Shown: positions 17,193 through 23,983 of the stretch, in pieces
How the letters are laid out: every line of letters starts with the position of its first letter
Position numbering within the stretch: position 1 is the first letter of the stretch
IMG/VR virus record: IMGVR_UViG_3300042430_000262
Coordinates: 1 to 26,545 of that record
Reading direction: 5' to 3' (one strand)
DNA from: a virus
DNA length: 26,545 bases
The notes under the pieces: model-generated
The model's input: only the letters and a program-made list of their open reading frames with translations
Told to the model about the DNA's origin: nothing
Databases searched by the model: none
Program-made: the position numbers and the translations under genes

Positions 17193-17242
17193 TGGAAGTA
17201 ACACCAGACAACTGGTGCTTTTGTTTCTAGGAGGTTTATTTG

Positions 17243-17815
17243 ATGAGAAGAGACAAGATGGCTTGGATTGGAATCCTATCTTTAGTGGGACTACTTGCAC
17301 CCGTAAGTAATTCTGCTAATGCACTAACAACTACAACTGATAATAATTTACTAATTAATACGTCTAAGATTACCCCTGCCGACCCTAAGTCGGTTTTTTT
17401 GGTTTCTAAGCCAAAAAAAGTTTCAGTTTTGGCAAAGTATGAAAATGCTTCGTCTTTAACAGACTATGACCTAGTTCAACTATTGAAGGCTGTAGGCTTT
17501 ACTGGAAAAGGTCTTAAGACTGCTTGGGCTGTGGCCAAGGCAGAGTCAAACGGAAGACCTTTTGCATTTAATGGAAATGCTAAGACTGGTGACAGTTCTT
17601 ACGGGGTATTCCAAATAAATATGATTGGAATCTTAGGTCCTGATCGTAGAGAAAAATTTGACCTAAATGCTAACGCTGAGTTGTTTAACCCAGTAAAAAA
17701 TGCAACAATTGCATTCCACATGACCAAGGGTGGTACAGATTGGAAGTCTTGGAAATACGCTAAGACTGCTCCTGTACAAAAATGGTTAAAGAAATTTCCA
17801 CACAAGTACTTATAA
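17243..17815 (+). CDS. Exported lysozyme-like/SLT transglycosylase endolysin (190 aa)
   Basis: The only large plus-strand gene among the tail genes. MRRDKMAWIGILSLVGLLAP is a Sec-type signal peptide (basic start, hydrophobic core) with probable cleavage after ANA (residue 27). A linker follows. The lysozyme-like domain spans about 72-190, with VGFTGKGLKTAWAVAKAESN placing the likely catalytic Glu at 101, and SSYGVFQINM, the usual S-x-G-x-x-Q-I-N motif of SLT/goose-type lysozymes. It cleaves the peptidoglycan glycan strand. I chose the ATG at 17243, 8 nt after AGGAGG; a TTG at 17240 is less well spaced. The signal peptide implies export without relying only on a holin. A structural or entry role is the alternative. 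Confidence 0.85.
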   Translation: MRRDKMAWIGILSLVGLLAPVSNSANALTTTTDNNLLINTSKITPADPKSVFLVSKPKKVSVLAKYENASSLTDYDLVQLLKAVGFTGKGLKTAWAVAKAESNGRPFAFNGNAKTGDSSYGVFQINMIGILGPDRREKFDLNANAELFNPVKNATIAFHMTKGGTDWKSWKYAKTAPVQKWLKKFPHKYL

Positions 17816-17822
17816 TACTTAA

Positions 17823-17864
17823 AATAAAGAACCCCATTGGATTTCTCCTTTAGGGTTTTTTATT
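17823..17864. terminator. Bidirectional rho-independent terminator
   Basis: A 12-bp stem (AATAAAGAACCC / GGGTTTTTTATT, one G-U pair) with A-rich and T-rich flanks works in either direction. It separates the plus-strand lysin from the minus-strand operon ending at 17881. Confidence 0.85.
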
Positions 17865-17880
17865 TGCCTAAAACTAAATT

Positions 17881-18633
17881 TTATATTATCTTTTTTTGAT
17901 GGTCTTTATATTTTTCTCCAGACGTATGAACTCCCTTAAAATACCTTCTTCCTGACTGATGGGGCTTATCTACGTCTACGGTATTTCTCTCTACGCTCAG
18001 GTTCATAGACTCTAAAATTTCATTTTCATGAACTTCTATTGGAAAAAGGTCTTGAATAAACTTTAGGTCAAAACCTTCTACAAAGTTTCTAGGAATTGGT
18101 AAAAAGGCCCCCAAGGGGTCTCCTTTGCGAATACTAATTTTTAAATTTGGAACGGTAACTTTAAGATTAAAAGTAAAATCTCTTCTAATATTGTCTGTCT
18201 CAATAACACCTGTCATAGATACACATCCTGGAATAAACATATTTGGAGGCTGGATCGTCATTAGATTAATGCCTATGGGGGTCTTTAGGGCAAATCTATT
18301 CTGAATTGTAATAATACCACTGCCAAAACCAGTTTGAATAATTTGTTTATTACTATTGCTATTATCAATAAAAGTTATAATTGGATTACTTTCTGTACCG
18401 TCCCAGATTGCGTCAAAGTCAATTAATGACTTAATCATAAATCCGTATTGGTTACCAATTGTTAAAGGCAAACAATAGTAAAAATGAGAAGTAAACCAAT
18501 CTCTTTTTAGGTTTCCTTTTAATGGTTCAACTATTTCTTTGTAAAACCCATCATTGTCTAAAGCATGAGGAACAACAATAATTGTGTTCTCTGGCACCTC
18601 ATATGATGGATCGTTAAGGTGTGGGCCAGACAT
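17881..18633 (-). CDS. DUF6065 family protein (250 aa)
   Basis: The sequence fits the uncharacterised DUF6065 family. Family-typical blocks are HFYYCLPLTIGNQYGF, FGSGIITIQNRFALKTPIG with the following QPPN, TGVIETDNIRRDFTFNLK, and ISIRKGDPLGAFLPIPR. It has no membrane segment or signal peptide. Function is unknown; the all-beta look and conserved polar residues could fit a cupin-like or binding protein, which is speculation. I put the start at 18633 (MSGPHLND), preceded by AAAGG, overlapping the oxygenase gene by 20 nt. Longer starts at 18651 or 18669 are possible. As last gene of the hydroxylase/glycosyltransferase operon it probably shares their substrate or product. Confidence 0.78.
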   Translation of the reverse strand: MSGPHLNDPSYEVPENTIIVVPHALDNDGFYKEIVEPLKGNLKRDWFTSHFYYCLPLTIGNQYGFMIKSLIDFDAIWDGTESNPIITFIDNSNSNKQIIQTGFGSGIITIQNRFALKTPIGINLMTIQPPNMFIPGCVSMTGVIETDNIRRDFTFNLKVTVPNLKISIRKGDPLGAFLPIPRNFVEGFDLKFIQDLFPIEVHENEILESMNLSVERNTVDVDKPHQSGRRYFKGVHTSGEKYKDHQKKII

Positions 18634-19177
18634 GAGACCTTTCTTTTTCATATGTCCAGAAAGAGGCAATGGTATATCTCATGTCCCCTTCAATTTTTGT
18701 AACTCCGTGAAGATGCTCTGGATCTCCTGGATGCATTGCTAGTGTTCCTTGTTTTGGAACAATTTCAAAATTAAAATTTGGATAAAATGTGTGGCCTCCA
18801 GAGTAATTATTGTTTAAATATATAATAGTTCCAAAGACTCTGTGATCAAATCCGACAACATCTGTATTGCTCATATCATCTGCGTGAGGCCCTTGTTCCA
18901 TTCCTGGAAACCATCTAACAACTTGCAAGGTGTCTGAGTATATTTCTTTATCAAGACCATATTGTTTTTTAATTTGTTCTCCGCAACGAATGTTTGCATC
19001 AAGCATTATCAATGCAGACTTTTTATCGTAATTAATCATTTTATAATAATTAATTATTCGTCCATCCCAAAAATCACTTCCACCACTTTCCCACAGATTA
19101 GACTCTACAGCAACGCTAATCAAATAATCACAATCTTCTTTTGATAAAAAACTTTCTACAGTTTTTGCATTATTCAT
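18614..19177 (-). CDS. 2OG-Fe(II) oxygenase, prolyl 4-hydroxylase-like (187 aa)
   Basis: A non-haem iron dioxygenase that hydroxylates a substrate using 2-oxoglutarate and O2. The metal triad is visible: H98-A-D100 (QGPHADD) and distal His157 (EHLHGVTKI). Arg167 (MRYTIASFW), ten residues on, is the 2OG carboxylate ligand. FGTIIYLNNNYSGGHTFYPN before the distal His is the strand pattern of the P4H/EGL-9-like superfamily (L-N-x-x-Y-x-G-G-x-x-x-F). The length matches small viral and bacterial P4H domains. The gene overlaps the glycosyltransferase gene by 8 nt (ATGAATAA), indicating tight coupling. The substrate is not deducible from sequence. Prolyl hydroxylation is one option among protein, glycan or small-molecule targets. 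Confidence 0.87.
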   Translation of the reverse strand: MNNAKTVESFLSKEDCDYLISVAVESNLWESGGSDFWDGRIINYYKMINYDKKSALIMLDANIRCGEQIKKQYGLDKEIYSDTLQVVRWFPGMEQGPHADDMSNTDVVGFDHRVFGTIIYLNNNYSGGHTFYPNFNFEIVPKQGTLAMHPGDPEHLHGVTKIEGDMRYTIASFWTYEKERSHVWPTP

Positions 19178-20126
19178 CTCTACCCCTATCCATTAGTTCT
19201 TTTCTCCATTTACGCCAGCCATCGTATAACTCTCCTAAATTATGCCCAACGTGTTCGTAAAACTCTTTCATACTTCTTTCATAAAAAATATCACCATCTT
19301 GTATATCTTTACCTATTAGTATATCAATAATTCTGTCTGTTGTATAGTCTCTTTTAGGAAAATATTCTTCTGGAAAATCTTCGTGAAGTCTTGGCCTTCT
19401 TATTCTGTCTGAATATAAATGATAAATAGGTATATTTGACGGAACATACACATTCCATCCTGCAGTAAATGTTCTAAATCCGTTTAAAACTTCTTCTCCC
19501 CAAAATAAAACCCATTCTGGCTGGGGAATAGTTTTAAAGTATTCTGCAGGAGCAAAAATAAAATGCCCTGTCATATACCAATCACGAGCATACTCTTTTC
19601 CTTCTATAGGCTCCAAGATTGTTCCTCTTGGAGATAAGTCATAAGAATGAAGTAAATTTTCTTTTGTTGTATCTGTGTGCATTACAAAGGAAACTGGATA
19701 AGGTTGTTCTTTTTTTTCTTCTGTGCCATCTTCAAAGATATCAAAAACAGGCAAAGCCCCACTTAGTATTGGCTTTTTGTCATCTATTGACTCGATTAAT
19801 TTAATTAATCTTGTATCCCATCCTTGATCAAATCTAGAATGTGAGTCTATCTGAAGTATATAGTCATAAGTATCATCAAGCCATTTTAAACAACGATTTC
19901 TGCATGCTGTAACACTAAACATCTTACCAGCAAGTTCTAGGTCATATTGAACCTTTCCATCATAAGTTCTTTCTAGTTTTGATGACTCAATTTCGTGTTC
20001 TAGTGCATGAATAAAACATCCAACCATGATATTCTCTGGATAGTCTGCTTCACAAATTAATGAATCAATTGTGCCTTGTAAATATGGATCTCTATAAGAC
20101 GCTAAAGATACATATATTTTTTTCAT
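19170..20126 (-). CDS. Glycosyltransferase, Skp1 GlcNAc-transferase-like (PF11397 type), 318 aa
   Basis: GT-A-fold sugar transferase. The start MKKIYVSLASYRDP, the nucleotide-sugar/metal site LQIDSHSRF (Asp94-Ser-His96 in place of DxD), and the later FWGEEVLNGFRTFTAGWNVY and IYHLYSDRIRRPR are hallmarks of the family founded on the Dictyostelium Skp1 hydroxyproline GlcNAc-transferase. Bacterial and viral members are known by sequence. The usual G-P-x-x-A-R motif before the DSH is replaced by SVTACRNRC. No signal peptide is seen, so it acts in the cytoplasm. The ATG abuts the previous stop (TAAATG). Coupling with the adjacent P4H-like oxygenase suggests sequential hydroxylation and glycosylation. 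Donor sugar and acceptor are unknown. Confidence 0.85.
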   Translation of the reverse strand: MKKIYVSLASYRDPYLQGTIDSLICEADYPENIMVGCFIHALEHEIESSKLERTYDGKVQYDLELAGKMFSVTACRNRCLKWLDDTYDYILQIDSHSRFDQGWDTRLIKLIESIDDKKPILSGALPVFDIFEDGTEEKKEQPYPVSFVMHTDTTKENLLHSYDLSPRGTILEPIEGKEYARDWYMTGHFIFAPAEYFKTIPQPEWVLFWGEEVLNGFRTFTAGWNVYVPSNIPIYHLYSDRIRRPRLHEDFPEEYFPKRDYTTDRIIDILIGKDIQDGDIFYERSMKEFYEHVGHNLGELYDGWRKWRKELMDRGRDE

Positions 20127-20360
20127 TTACCATTTTCCTAAAGGGCACACTGCATCTTTAAGTTTTGTTTTTGCTGCCATAAAACACCCACATTTCTTAC
20201 ATTGAGATGTTAATTTTATTAATTCTGGACATGCTTTGCATAATTCAAATCTTGAATCAGAAATACTTGAATCTTCTAAATATTTATCAGGATTAACCAT
20301 ATCCCAAGGACGAGTATTTCCAATATTTTGTTTGTATTTTGACCAATTGCTATTAGACAT
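20127..20360 (-). CDS. Small Cys6 zinc-ribbon-like protein (77 aa)
   Basis: Cysteines at 41, 44, 54, 57, 59 and 72 (CKAC, then CKKCGCF, and VCPLGKW at the end) suggest a zinc ribbon. The N-terminal half carries RPWDMVNPDKY. A paralogue with identical cysteine spacing is encoded on the opposite strand at 25156-25353. Such 'CKKCGCFM...CPLxKW' proteins are common in phages of aquatic bacteria, but have no function known to me. I chose the ATG at 20360, overlapping the previous gene by 8 nt. A TTG five codons earlier is less likely. It is second in the modification operon. Confidence 0.75.
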   Translation of the reverse strand: MSNSNWSKYKQNIGNTRPWDMVNPDKYLEDSSISDSRFELCKACPELIKLTSQCKKCGCFMAAKTKLKDAVCPLGKW

Positions 20361-20529
20361 TGTAAGGTTGACCAATTACAAGAGAATCTGGACTATTTGT
20401 TATATCAACAAATATTGGATTACTTGTAAATAACGCCCAATTTCTTTCATCACACATAATTGTGTCTGCTACTTCTCCATCAACTACTACTGCAATTTTA
20501 TAATTTGTTACAACTTGATGTTCTGACAT
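20353..20529 (-). CDS. Small hypothetical protein, first gene of the modification operon (58 aa)
   Basis: The ORF runs from MSEHQVVTNYKIAVVVDGEV to VIGQPYNV and is below a 60-aa cutoff. It is supported by a perfect AGGAGG (20542-20537) 7 nt before the ATG, an extended -10 just upstream, and an 8-nt overlap with the next gene (ATGTCTAA). The pattern 'YKIAVVVDG.VAD', then 'ER..ALFTSNP.FVD', is a compact alpha/beta or beta protein of unknown role that I associate with phage tail regions. No cysteine pair or membrane segment is present. Confidence 0.72.
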   Translation of the reverse strand: MSEHQVVTNYKIAVVVDGEVADTIMCDERNWALFTSNPIFVDITNSPDSLVIGQPYNV

Positions 20530-20547
20530 TTTATTACCTCCTATCTT

Positions 20548-20556
20548 ATTCTATCA
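20548..20556 (-). promoter_or_regulatory. Extended -10 promoter (TGATAGAAT) of the modification operon
   Basis: TGATAGAAT, a one-base variant of the recurring TGnTATAAT, lies just upstream of AGGAGG and about 18 nt before the ATG at 20529. With the terminator at 17864 it defines a five-gene transcript. Confidence 0.55.
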
Positions 20557-20563
20557 TATAGAA

Positions 20564-21421
20564 TTATGTTTGGCAACATGAGTAGTACCATGTTCCAGTT
20601 GTATATGCATACCAAGATACAGACCCACAAGAGCCATTGCTGACGGTTTGATTTCCTGGAGGGCTTACATATATGCTGCCTGTATTTACAGTTGTTCCTG
20701 TAATACAATTTCCATAATTTGAACCTAAATCTGGACCTCTAGTTGTATAAGTTGCACCCGCAGCAAAATAATTCCACATTGTAAGATTAACGCTTGATCC
20801 TGATGAAACTACAGTTCCTGATGCAGGAGATTGACTTTGAACCTTGCCCTCATTTGCAGGATCAGAAGTGTTTGATCCAGTTGCAAAACTTCCTGTTGAT
20901 AGGCCTGCTGCTGTGATTGCAGACTGTGCTTGAGAAGATGTTAAACCAACAACATTAGGGACAGTATAGGTAATTGGTGGTGGCGTAGTTGGTGGTGGCG
21001 TAGTTGGTGGTGGCGTAGTTGGTGGTGGCGTAGTTGGTGGAGGAGTAGCAGGTGGAGGAGTAGCAGGAGGAGGAGTAGCAGGAGGAGGAGGTGGTGGAGG
21101 TGGTGGAGGTGGGGCTGCAGGGCTAACACTTGTTGAAGCAGTTGAAATATCTGAGGACACCCCATAAGGAGTATTAGCAATTACCGTAAATGTATACGCT
21201 GTACCATTTGATAAAGAACTTACAGTAATTGGCGAAGTGGTACTAGTGCCAGTTATACTTCCAGGACTTGAGGTAGCAACGTATGTTGCCTCACCAGTCT
21301 TGCCTTCATATGTTGGCTGGGTAAAACTAACAGTCGCTGATGCATTTCCAGCACTTGCGCTTACTGAAGTTGGAGGATTTGGTTTTTTTCCACCAGAACT
21401 GTTATTCCCAATTACTGGCAT
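20564..21421 (-). CDS. Virion protein: fibronectin III, polyproline stalk, PASTA domain (285 aa)
   Basis: A four-part fusion. Residues about 14-101 are a fibronectin-III-like domain (PPTSVSASAGNASATVSF, GTAYTFTVIANTPYG). Residues 102-150 are nearly pure Pro/Thr (eleven consecutive Pro, then PPPATPPPTT-type repeats), a stiff stalk. Residues 151-216 are a PASTA domain (YTVPNVVGLTSSQAQSAITA, VQSQSPASGTVVSSGSSVNL); in bacterial kinases and PBPs this domain binds muropeptides or peptidoglycan. The last 70 residues are Tyr/Gly/Ser-rich with Cys239, 265, 282 and 283, perhaps disulfide-linked. The start at 21421 uses TAATG coupling; the reading from 21451 would overlap the previous gene. It probably contacts the Gram-positive cell wall. 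Confidence 0.8.
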   Translation of the reverse strand: MPVIGNNSSGGKKPNPPTSVSASAGNASATVSFTQPTYEGKTGEATYVATSSPGSITGTSTTSPITVSSLSNGTAYTFTVIANTPYGVSSDISTASTSVSPAAPPPPPPPPPPPATPPPATPPPATPPPTTPPPTTPPPTTPPPTTPPPITYTVPNVVGLTSSQAQSAITAAGLSTGSFATGSNTSDPANEGKVQSQSPASGTVVSSGSSVNLTMWNYFAAGATYTTRGPDLGSNYGNCITGTTVNTGSIYVSPPGNQTVSNGSCGSVSWYAYTTGTWYYSCCQT

Positions 21422-22161
21422 TAAGCACTCAGATCGCCAAGTGCAATCCAAGTATTCTCGGCTCGTTTAATTAATGTACAAGAGGAATACTGTGTTCTTA
21501 ATTTTGCTGCATTTGTAGAAACTTGAGGTGTACAATTTAAAGTAACTCCAGCAGTTACCACCACTGTTGTTGCTCCAGTTCCAATTTGTACTATATTGAT
21601 TTGGGCGCCGATGGGATAAGCAACAGATGAATTTAGTGGAATGGTAAATGTATTAGCAGAAGAATTATTCATTTCAACTATTTTACCGTTGTCTGCAAGT
21701 ACTGAAGTATACGCGGTTCCAGTTTGAGCGTTAAGTGCAAGGTTGATAATTGGAGAAGTCAAAGTTTTATTTGTAAGGGTTGCCTCATTATTTAATGTAA
21801 CTTCTGGGGTTGTCCACTCAAGCCCTGTTGCTGTTGCGCTGTTTGCTGTAAGATATTTACCATTAGAGCCAACTGACAAAACAGATAAAGTGTCATTTGC
21901 TGATGCTGAAAGTAGGTCTCCCTTAGCATTAAAACTTGTTGCCTGGATTGCGCTGCCGCCAGTAATAGCGGTAATTTGTGTCTGAAGGTTATTAAGTGTG
22001 TAGGCTATTGATGGATTAATAAGGTTTGCAGCAACAGTTTCTGCTGTATTAAAAGTGTCACTTCCATAGTGATACGTTCTAAGGGCAACCTGAATGTCTG
22101 CCTGATCGGAAAGACCTGGAATTTTTGTTGGTACTAGGGTACCGATTGATTCTATTGCCAT
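21421..22161 (-). CDS. Tail fibre protein with TLTNKTLTSP motif (246 aa)
   Basis: The N-terminus MAIESIGTLVPTKIPGLSDQ and the helix IAYTLNNLQTQITAI resemble fibre attachment and trimerisation segments. FNAKGDLLSASANDTLSVLS with YLTANSATATGLEW is the same module as residues 36-73 of the 611-aa fibre. TLTNKTLTSPI follows, then a C-terminal beta domain with LADNGKIVEMNNSSANTFTI and IGAQINIVQIGTGATTVVV, a widespread phage fibre end. It has an extended -10 and a GAGGTG Shine-Dalgarno. Its stop couples to the PASTA protein gene. Confidence 0.75.
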   Translation of the reverse strand: MAIESIGTLVPTKIPGLSDQADIQVALRTYHYGSDTFNTAETVAANLINPSIAYTLNNLQTQITAITGGSAIQATSFNAKGDLLSASANDTLSVLSVGSNGKYLTANSATATGLEWTTPEVTLNNEATLTNKTLTSPIINLALNAQTGTAYTSVLADNGKIVEMNNSSANTFTIPLNSSVAYPIGAQINIVQIGTGATTVVVTAGVTLNCTPQVSTNAAKLRTQYSSCTLIKRAENTWIALGDLSA

Positions 22162-22178
22162 ATTTTCACCTCACCAAG

Positions 22179-22187
22179 ATTATACCA
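22179..22187 (-). promoter_or_regulatory. Extended -10 promoter (TGGTATAAT)
   Basis: TGGTATAAT about 17 nt upstream of the ATG at 22161, with GAGGTG in between. Confidence 0.62.
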
Positions 22188-22190
22188 TAA

Positions 22191-22769
22191 TTAGATAACT
22201 ACTGATATAAGAAGATGTACTGTAACCCCTCCTGTTAAGTTAGACCACGCACTACTTGTATATTTTGCTGCATTAAGATTAATTACTAGGTCTGTTCCTG
22301 CCCCTGCTAAGGCGGGGACTTCAATTGACGAAGCAATTGGTGCAGTATTCTCAATACTATATTGAACATTAAAGTTAGATGCTGTAAGTGGTGATCCAGA
22401 TACCGTGACTATGTTTGCAATTGGAATTAATATTGATGCTTCTCCAGAAGTAAATGTAACTGTATGTCTTTTAGAATAAAGAGTTGGAGAAATTTTTAAA
22501 ACTTGAACCCAAGTGTTTCCTCCAACTTCAGATATGTATTGGTAAAGATATCCATAATTGGTTCCTGGTGCAGAGTTAATATACATATCATAAAGATTAA
22601 TTGTTTCTGTAAAAATAGCACCGCTTGTAGTCAGAGAGTTTGGCTCTCCTGCTCCAACAAAAAACTTACTTCCTCTTTGTCCAGTTGGCCCGATATCTAC
22701 TAAAAGTTCTACAGTTTCTGGAGGTCCTAAAACTGTAATGTCATCATTAGATAATAGTACATCTGGCAT
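22191..22769 (-). CDS. Tail-associated structural protein (192 aa)
   Basis: MPDVLLSNDDITVLGPPETV and VDIGPTGQRGSKFFVGAG give a short collagen-like kink (G-P-T-G-Q-R-G), then N-L-Y-D-M-Y-I-N, GYLYQYISEVGGNTWVQVLK and a beta-rich C-terminus. The arrangement resembles actinophage tail proteins seen next to Ig-like fibre genes, from memory and without a search. It is coupled by TAATG to the upstream Ig-like gene. No enzymatic motif is present. Confidence 0.65.
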   Translation of the reverse strand: MPDVLLSNDDITVLGPPETVELLVDIGPTGQRGSKFFVGAGEPNSLTTSGAIFTETINLYDMYINSAPGTNYGYLYQYISEVGGNTWVQVLKISPTLYSKRHTVTFTSGEASILIPIANIVTVSGSPLTASNFNVQYSIENTAPIASSIEVPALAGAGTDLVINLNAAKYTSSAWSNLTGGVTVHLLISVVI

Positions 22770-23125
22770 TAAACGGCACCAGTAATATCATCTGTTACTG
22801 TAATTGTTCCAGTAAGTAGTGTAAAAATAACATCTGGGTTTGGTGTTGCATCTGTGATTTGAACATCATAGACATATGTTCCAGCAGCAAGTGTGCGGCC
22901 TACGGTTGGGGTAATCGTGCATGTAACAATATCGGTTGTTGTATTGACAACTGCGGAAGCCTGATACTGTGTTCCAGTTGAGCCACGCACATTTGCAATT
23001 GTAAAAGTTGCAGAATAATCTGTTAAATCAAAAGAAGATCCATCGTTTGCATTTTTGGGACGGGCTACAAACTGTGCCGTATCACCACGATAATAGTTAA
23101 AATTATAAATACTTGGAAATGCCAT
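22769..23125 (-). CDS. Small Ig-like tail domain protein, paralogue 2 of 3 (118 aa)
   Basis: YNFNYYRGDTAQFVARPKNA, FDLTDYSATFTIANV, an A-G-T-Y-V-Y-D-V-Q-I-T strand and FTLLTGTITVTDDITG match the three-part pattern of the genes at 16153 and 23983. The family resembles the N-terminal domain of BppU-type baseplate proteins. Its promoter (23151-23143) and AGGAGG Shine-Dalgarno are strong, and it is followed by the coupled 192-aa gene. Confidence 0.7.
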   Translation of the reverse strand: MAFPSIYNFNYYRGDTAQFVARPKNANDGSSFDLTDYSATFTIANVRGSTGTQYQASAVVNTTTDIVTCTITPTVGRTLAAGTYVYDVQITDATPNPDVIFTLLTGTITVTDDITGAV

Positions 23126-23142
23126 TAATATCCTCCTGATCC

Positions 23143-23151
23143 ATTATACCA
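23143..23151 (-). promoter_or_regulatory. Extended -10 promoter (TGGTATAAT)
   Basis: TGGTATAAT ends 17 nt before the ATG at 23125, followed by CAGGAGG as a Shine-Dalgarno. Confidence 0.65.
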
Positions 23152-23895
23152 CTAAGAAACCGATATATACATGCCTTTTAGCATAATAGTGCTTTCATTA
23201 TCTGCTCTTGCTTGAATTATTCCACCCTCTGATTTTATCTTTGAAAGATCTACATATAAGGTTTGGTTAATAGACATTTCATATGAATACTTATATTTAA
23301 GCATTCCTATATATCCCGTTGGAGATTCTACTCTTGGAATATACGTTCTTATCCAGGCTTCTGTGCTATTAGTGTCGGTACTAAGTGCTATATCATATCT
23401 TATGTCTATTCTAGCCCCAACCTTAAGTTGCTTAAAGTTAATCCTTTGAGTAACTGAGTTCCAAAGCGATACTGAACCTTCTGGAAGAAATTTTAAGATG
23501 TTGGCATCTGCATCATCATCCATCAATATATCTACCCAACCATCATCGCCTCTATCAGGTCCAAGAAATAATGGTTTTTTATTTTTGTTTTGATAATATG
23601 CCCAACCTGGATATTGACCTGAAGGACTTTCGTAGCCTTCTCCTCCACCTCTGCCAGCCTCACCTCTAGGTCCTTGTGGCCCTTGTGGTCCATCTTTACC
23701 ATCTTTACCTGGAATGCCTCTTTCGCCCCTTGGCCCCTCTGGACCTTGTGGACCTGCTGGACCTACCTCACCTTTTTCTCCTTGAATTCCTGGAACGGCA
23801 ATGTATTCGGTATTATTGGCTTCTATGCTTTTTGTTGACTTAACTGCTTCAGAATACTTTGTTTTTGGACCATCCATATTTTTTGATATGGCCAT
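23152..23895 (-). CDS. Collagen-like virion protein (247 aa)
   Basis: Residues 36-83 are sixteen unbroken Gly-X-Y triplets ([19 protein letters not shown] and so on), rich in Pro at X and in Lys/Glu/Arg/Asp. This predicts a short collagen triple helix and hence a trimeric fibre. Only one triplet (GIP) has Pro at Y, the position hydroxylated in animal collagen. The segment [20 protein letters not shown] follows, and then a beta-rich C-terminal domain (about 110-247), a likely tip. The ATG has only a weak GAAG Shine-Dalgarno, lying inside the end of the 27-aa gene just upstream, so coupling to that gene is likely. Confidence 0.8.
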   Translation of the reverse strand: MAISKNMDGPKTKYSEAVKSTKSIEANNTEYIAVPGIQGEKGEVGPAGPQGPEGPRGERGIPGKDGKDGPQGPQGPRGEAGRGGGEGYESPSGQYPGWAYYQNKNKKPLFLGPDRGDDGWVDILMDDDADANILKFLPEGSVSLWNSVTQRINFKQLKVGARIDIRYDIALSTDTNSTEAWIRTYIPRVESPTGYIGMLKYKYSYEMSINQTLYVDLSKIKSEGGIIQARADNESTIMLKGMYISVS

Positions 23896-23899
23896 ATTT

Positions 23900-23983
23900 C
23901 TACTTCTTTACTTTAAAAACAGTCCCATTAACTTTTATCAATGGTGGAAGTTTTGGGTTAGTATCCTTAATCTTAATTATCAT
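23900..23983 (-). CDS. Very small ORF (27 aa) bridging two virion genes
   Basis: A 27-codon frame from MIIKIKDTNPKLPPLI to VFKVKK fills the gap between the Ig-like gene and the collagen-like gene exactly. Its ATG overlaps the previous stop as TAATG, and its TAG ends 4 nt before the collagen-gene ATG. The lysine-rich peptide with a Pro-Pro turn is of unknown function. It may be a real micro-protein or mainly a translational link. Support is positional only. Confidence 0.5.
   Translation of the reverse strand: MIIKIKDTNPKLPPLIKVNGTVFKVKK

Noticed and set aside
20236-20433. 65-aa plus-strand ORF
   Set aside because: It lies opposite two coupled minus-strand genes with AGGAGG and matching overlaps, and shows no promoter.
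20941-21180. 79-aa leucine/histidine-rich ORF on the minus strand
   Set aside because: A frame-shifted reading of the Pro/Thr repeat in the PASTA protein gene. The repeat DNA is open in more than one frame.
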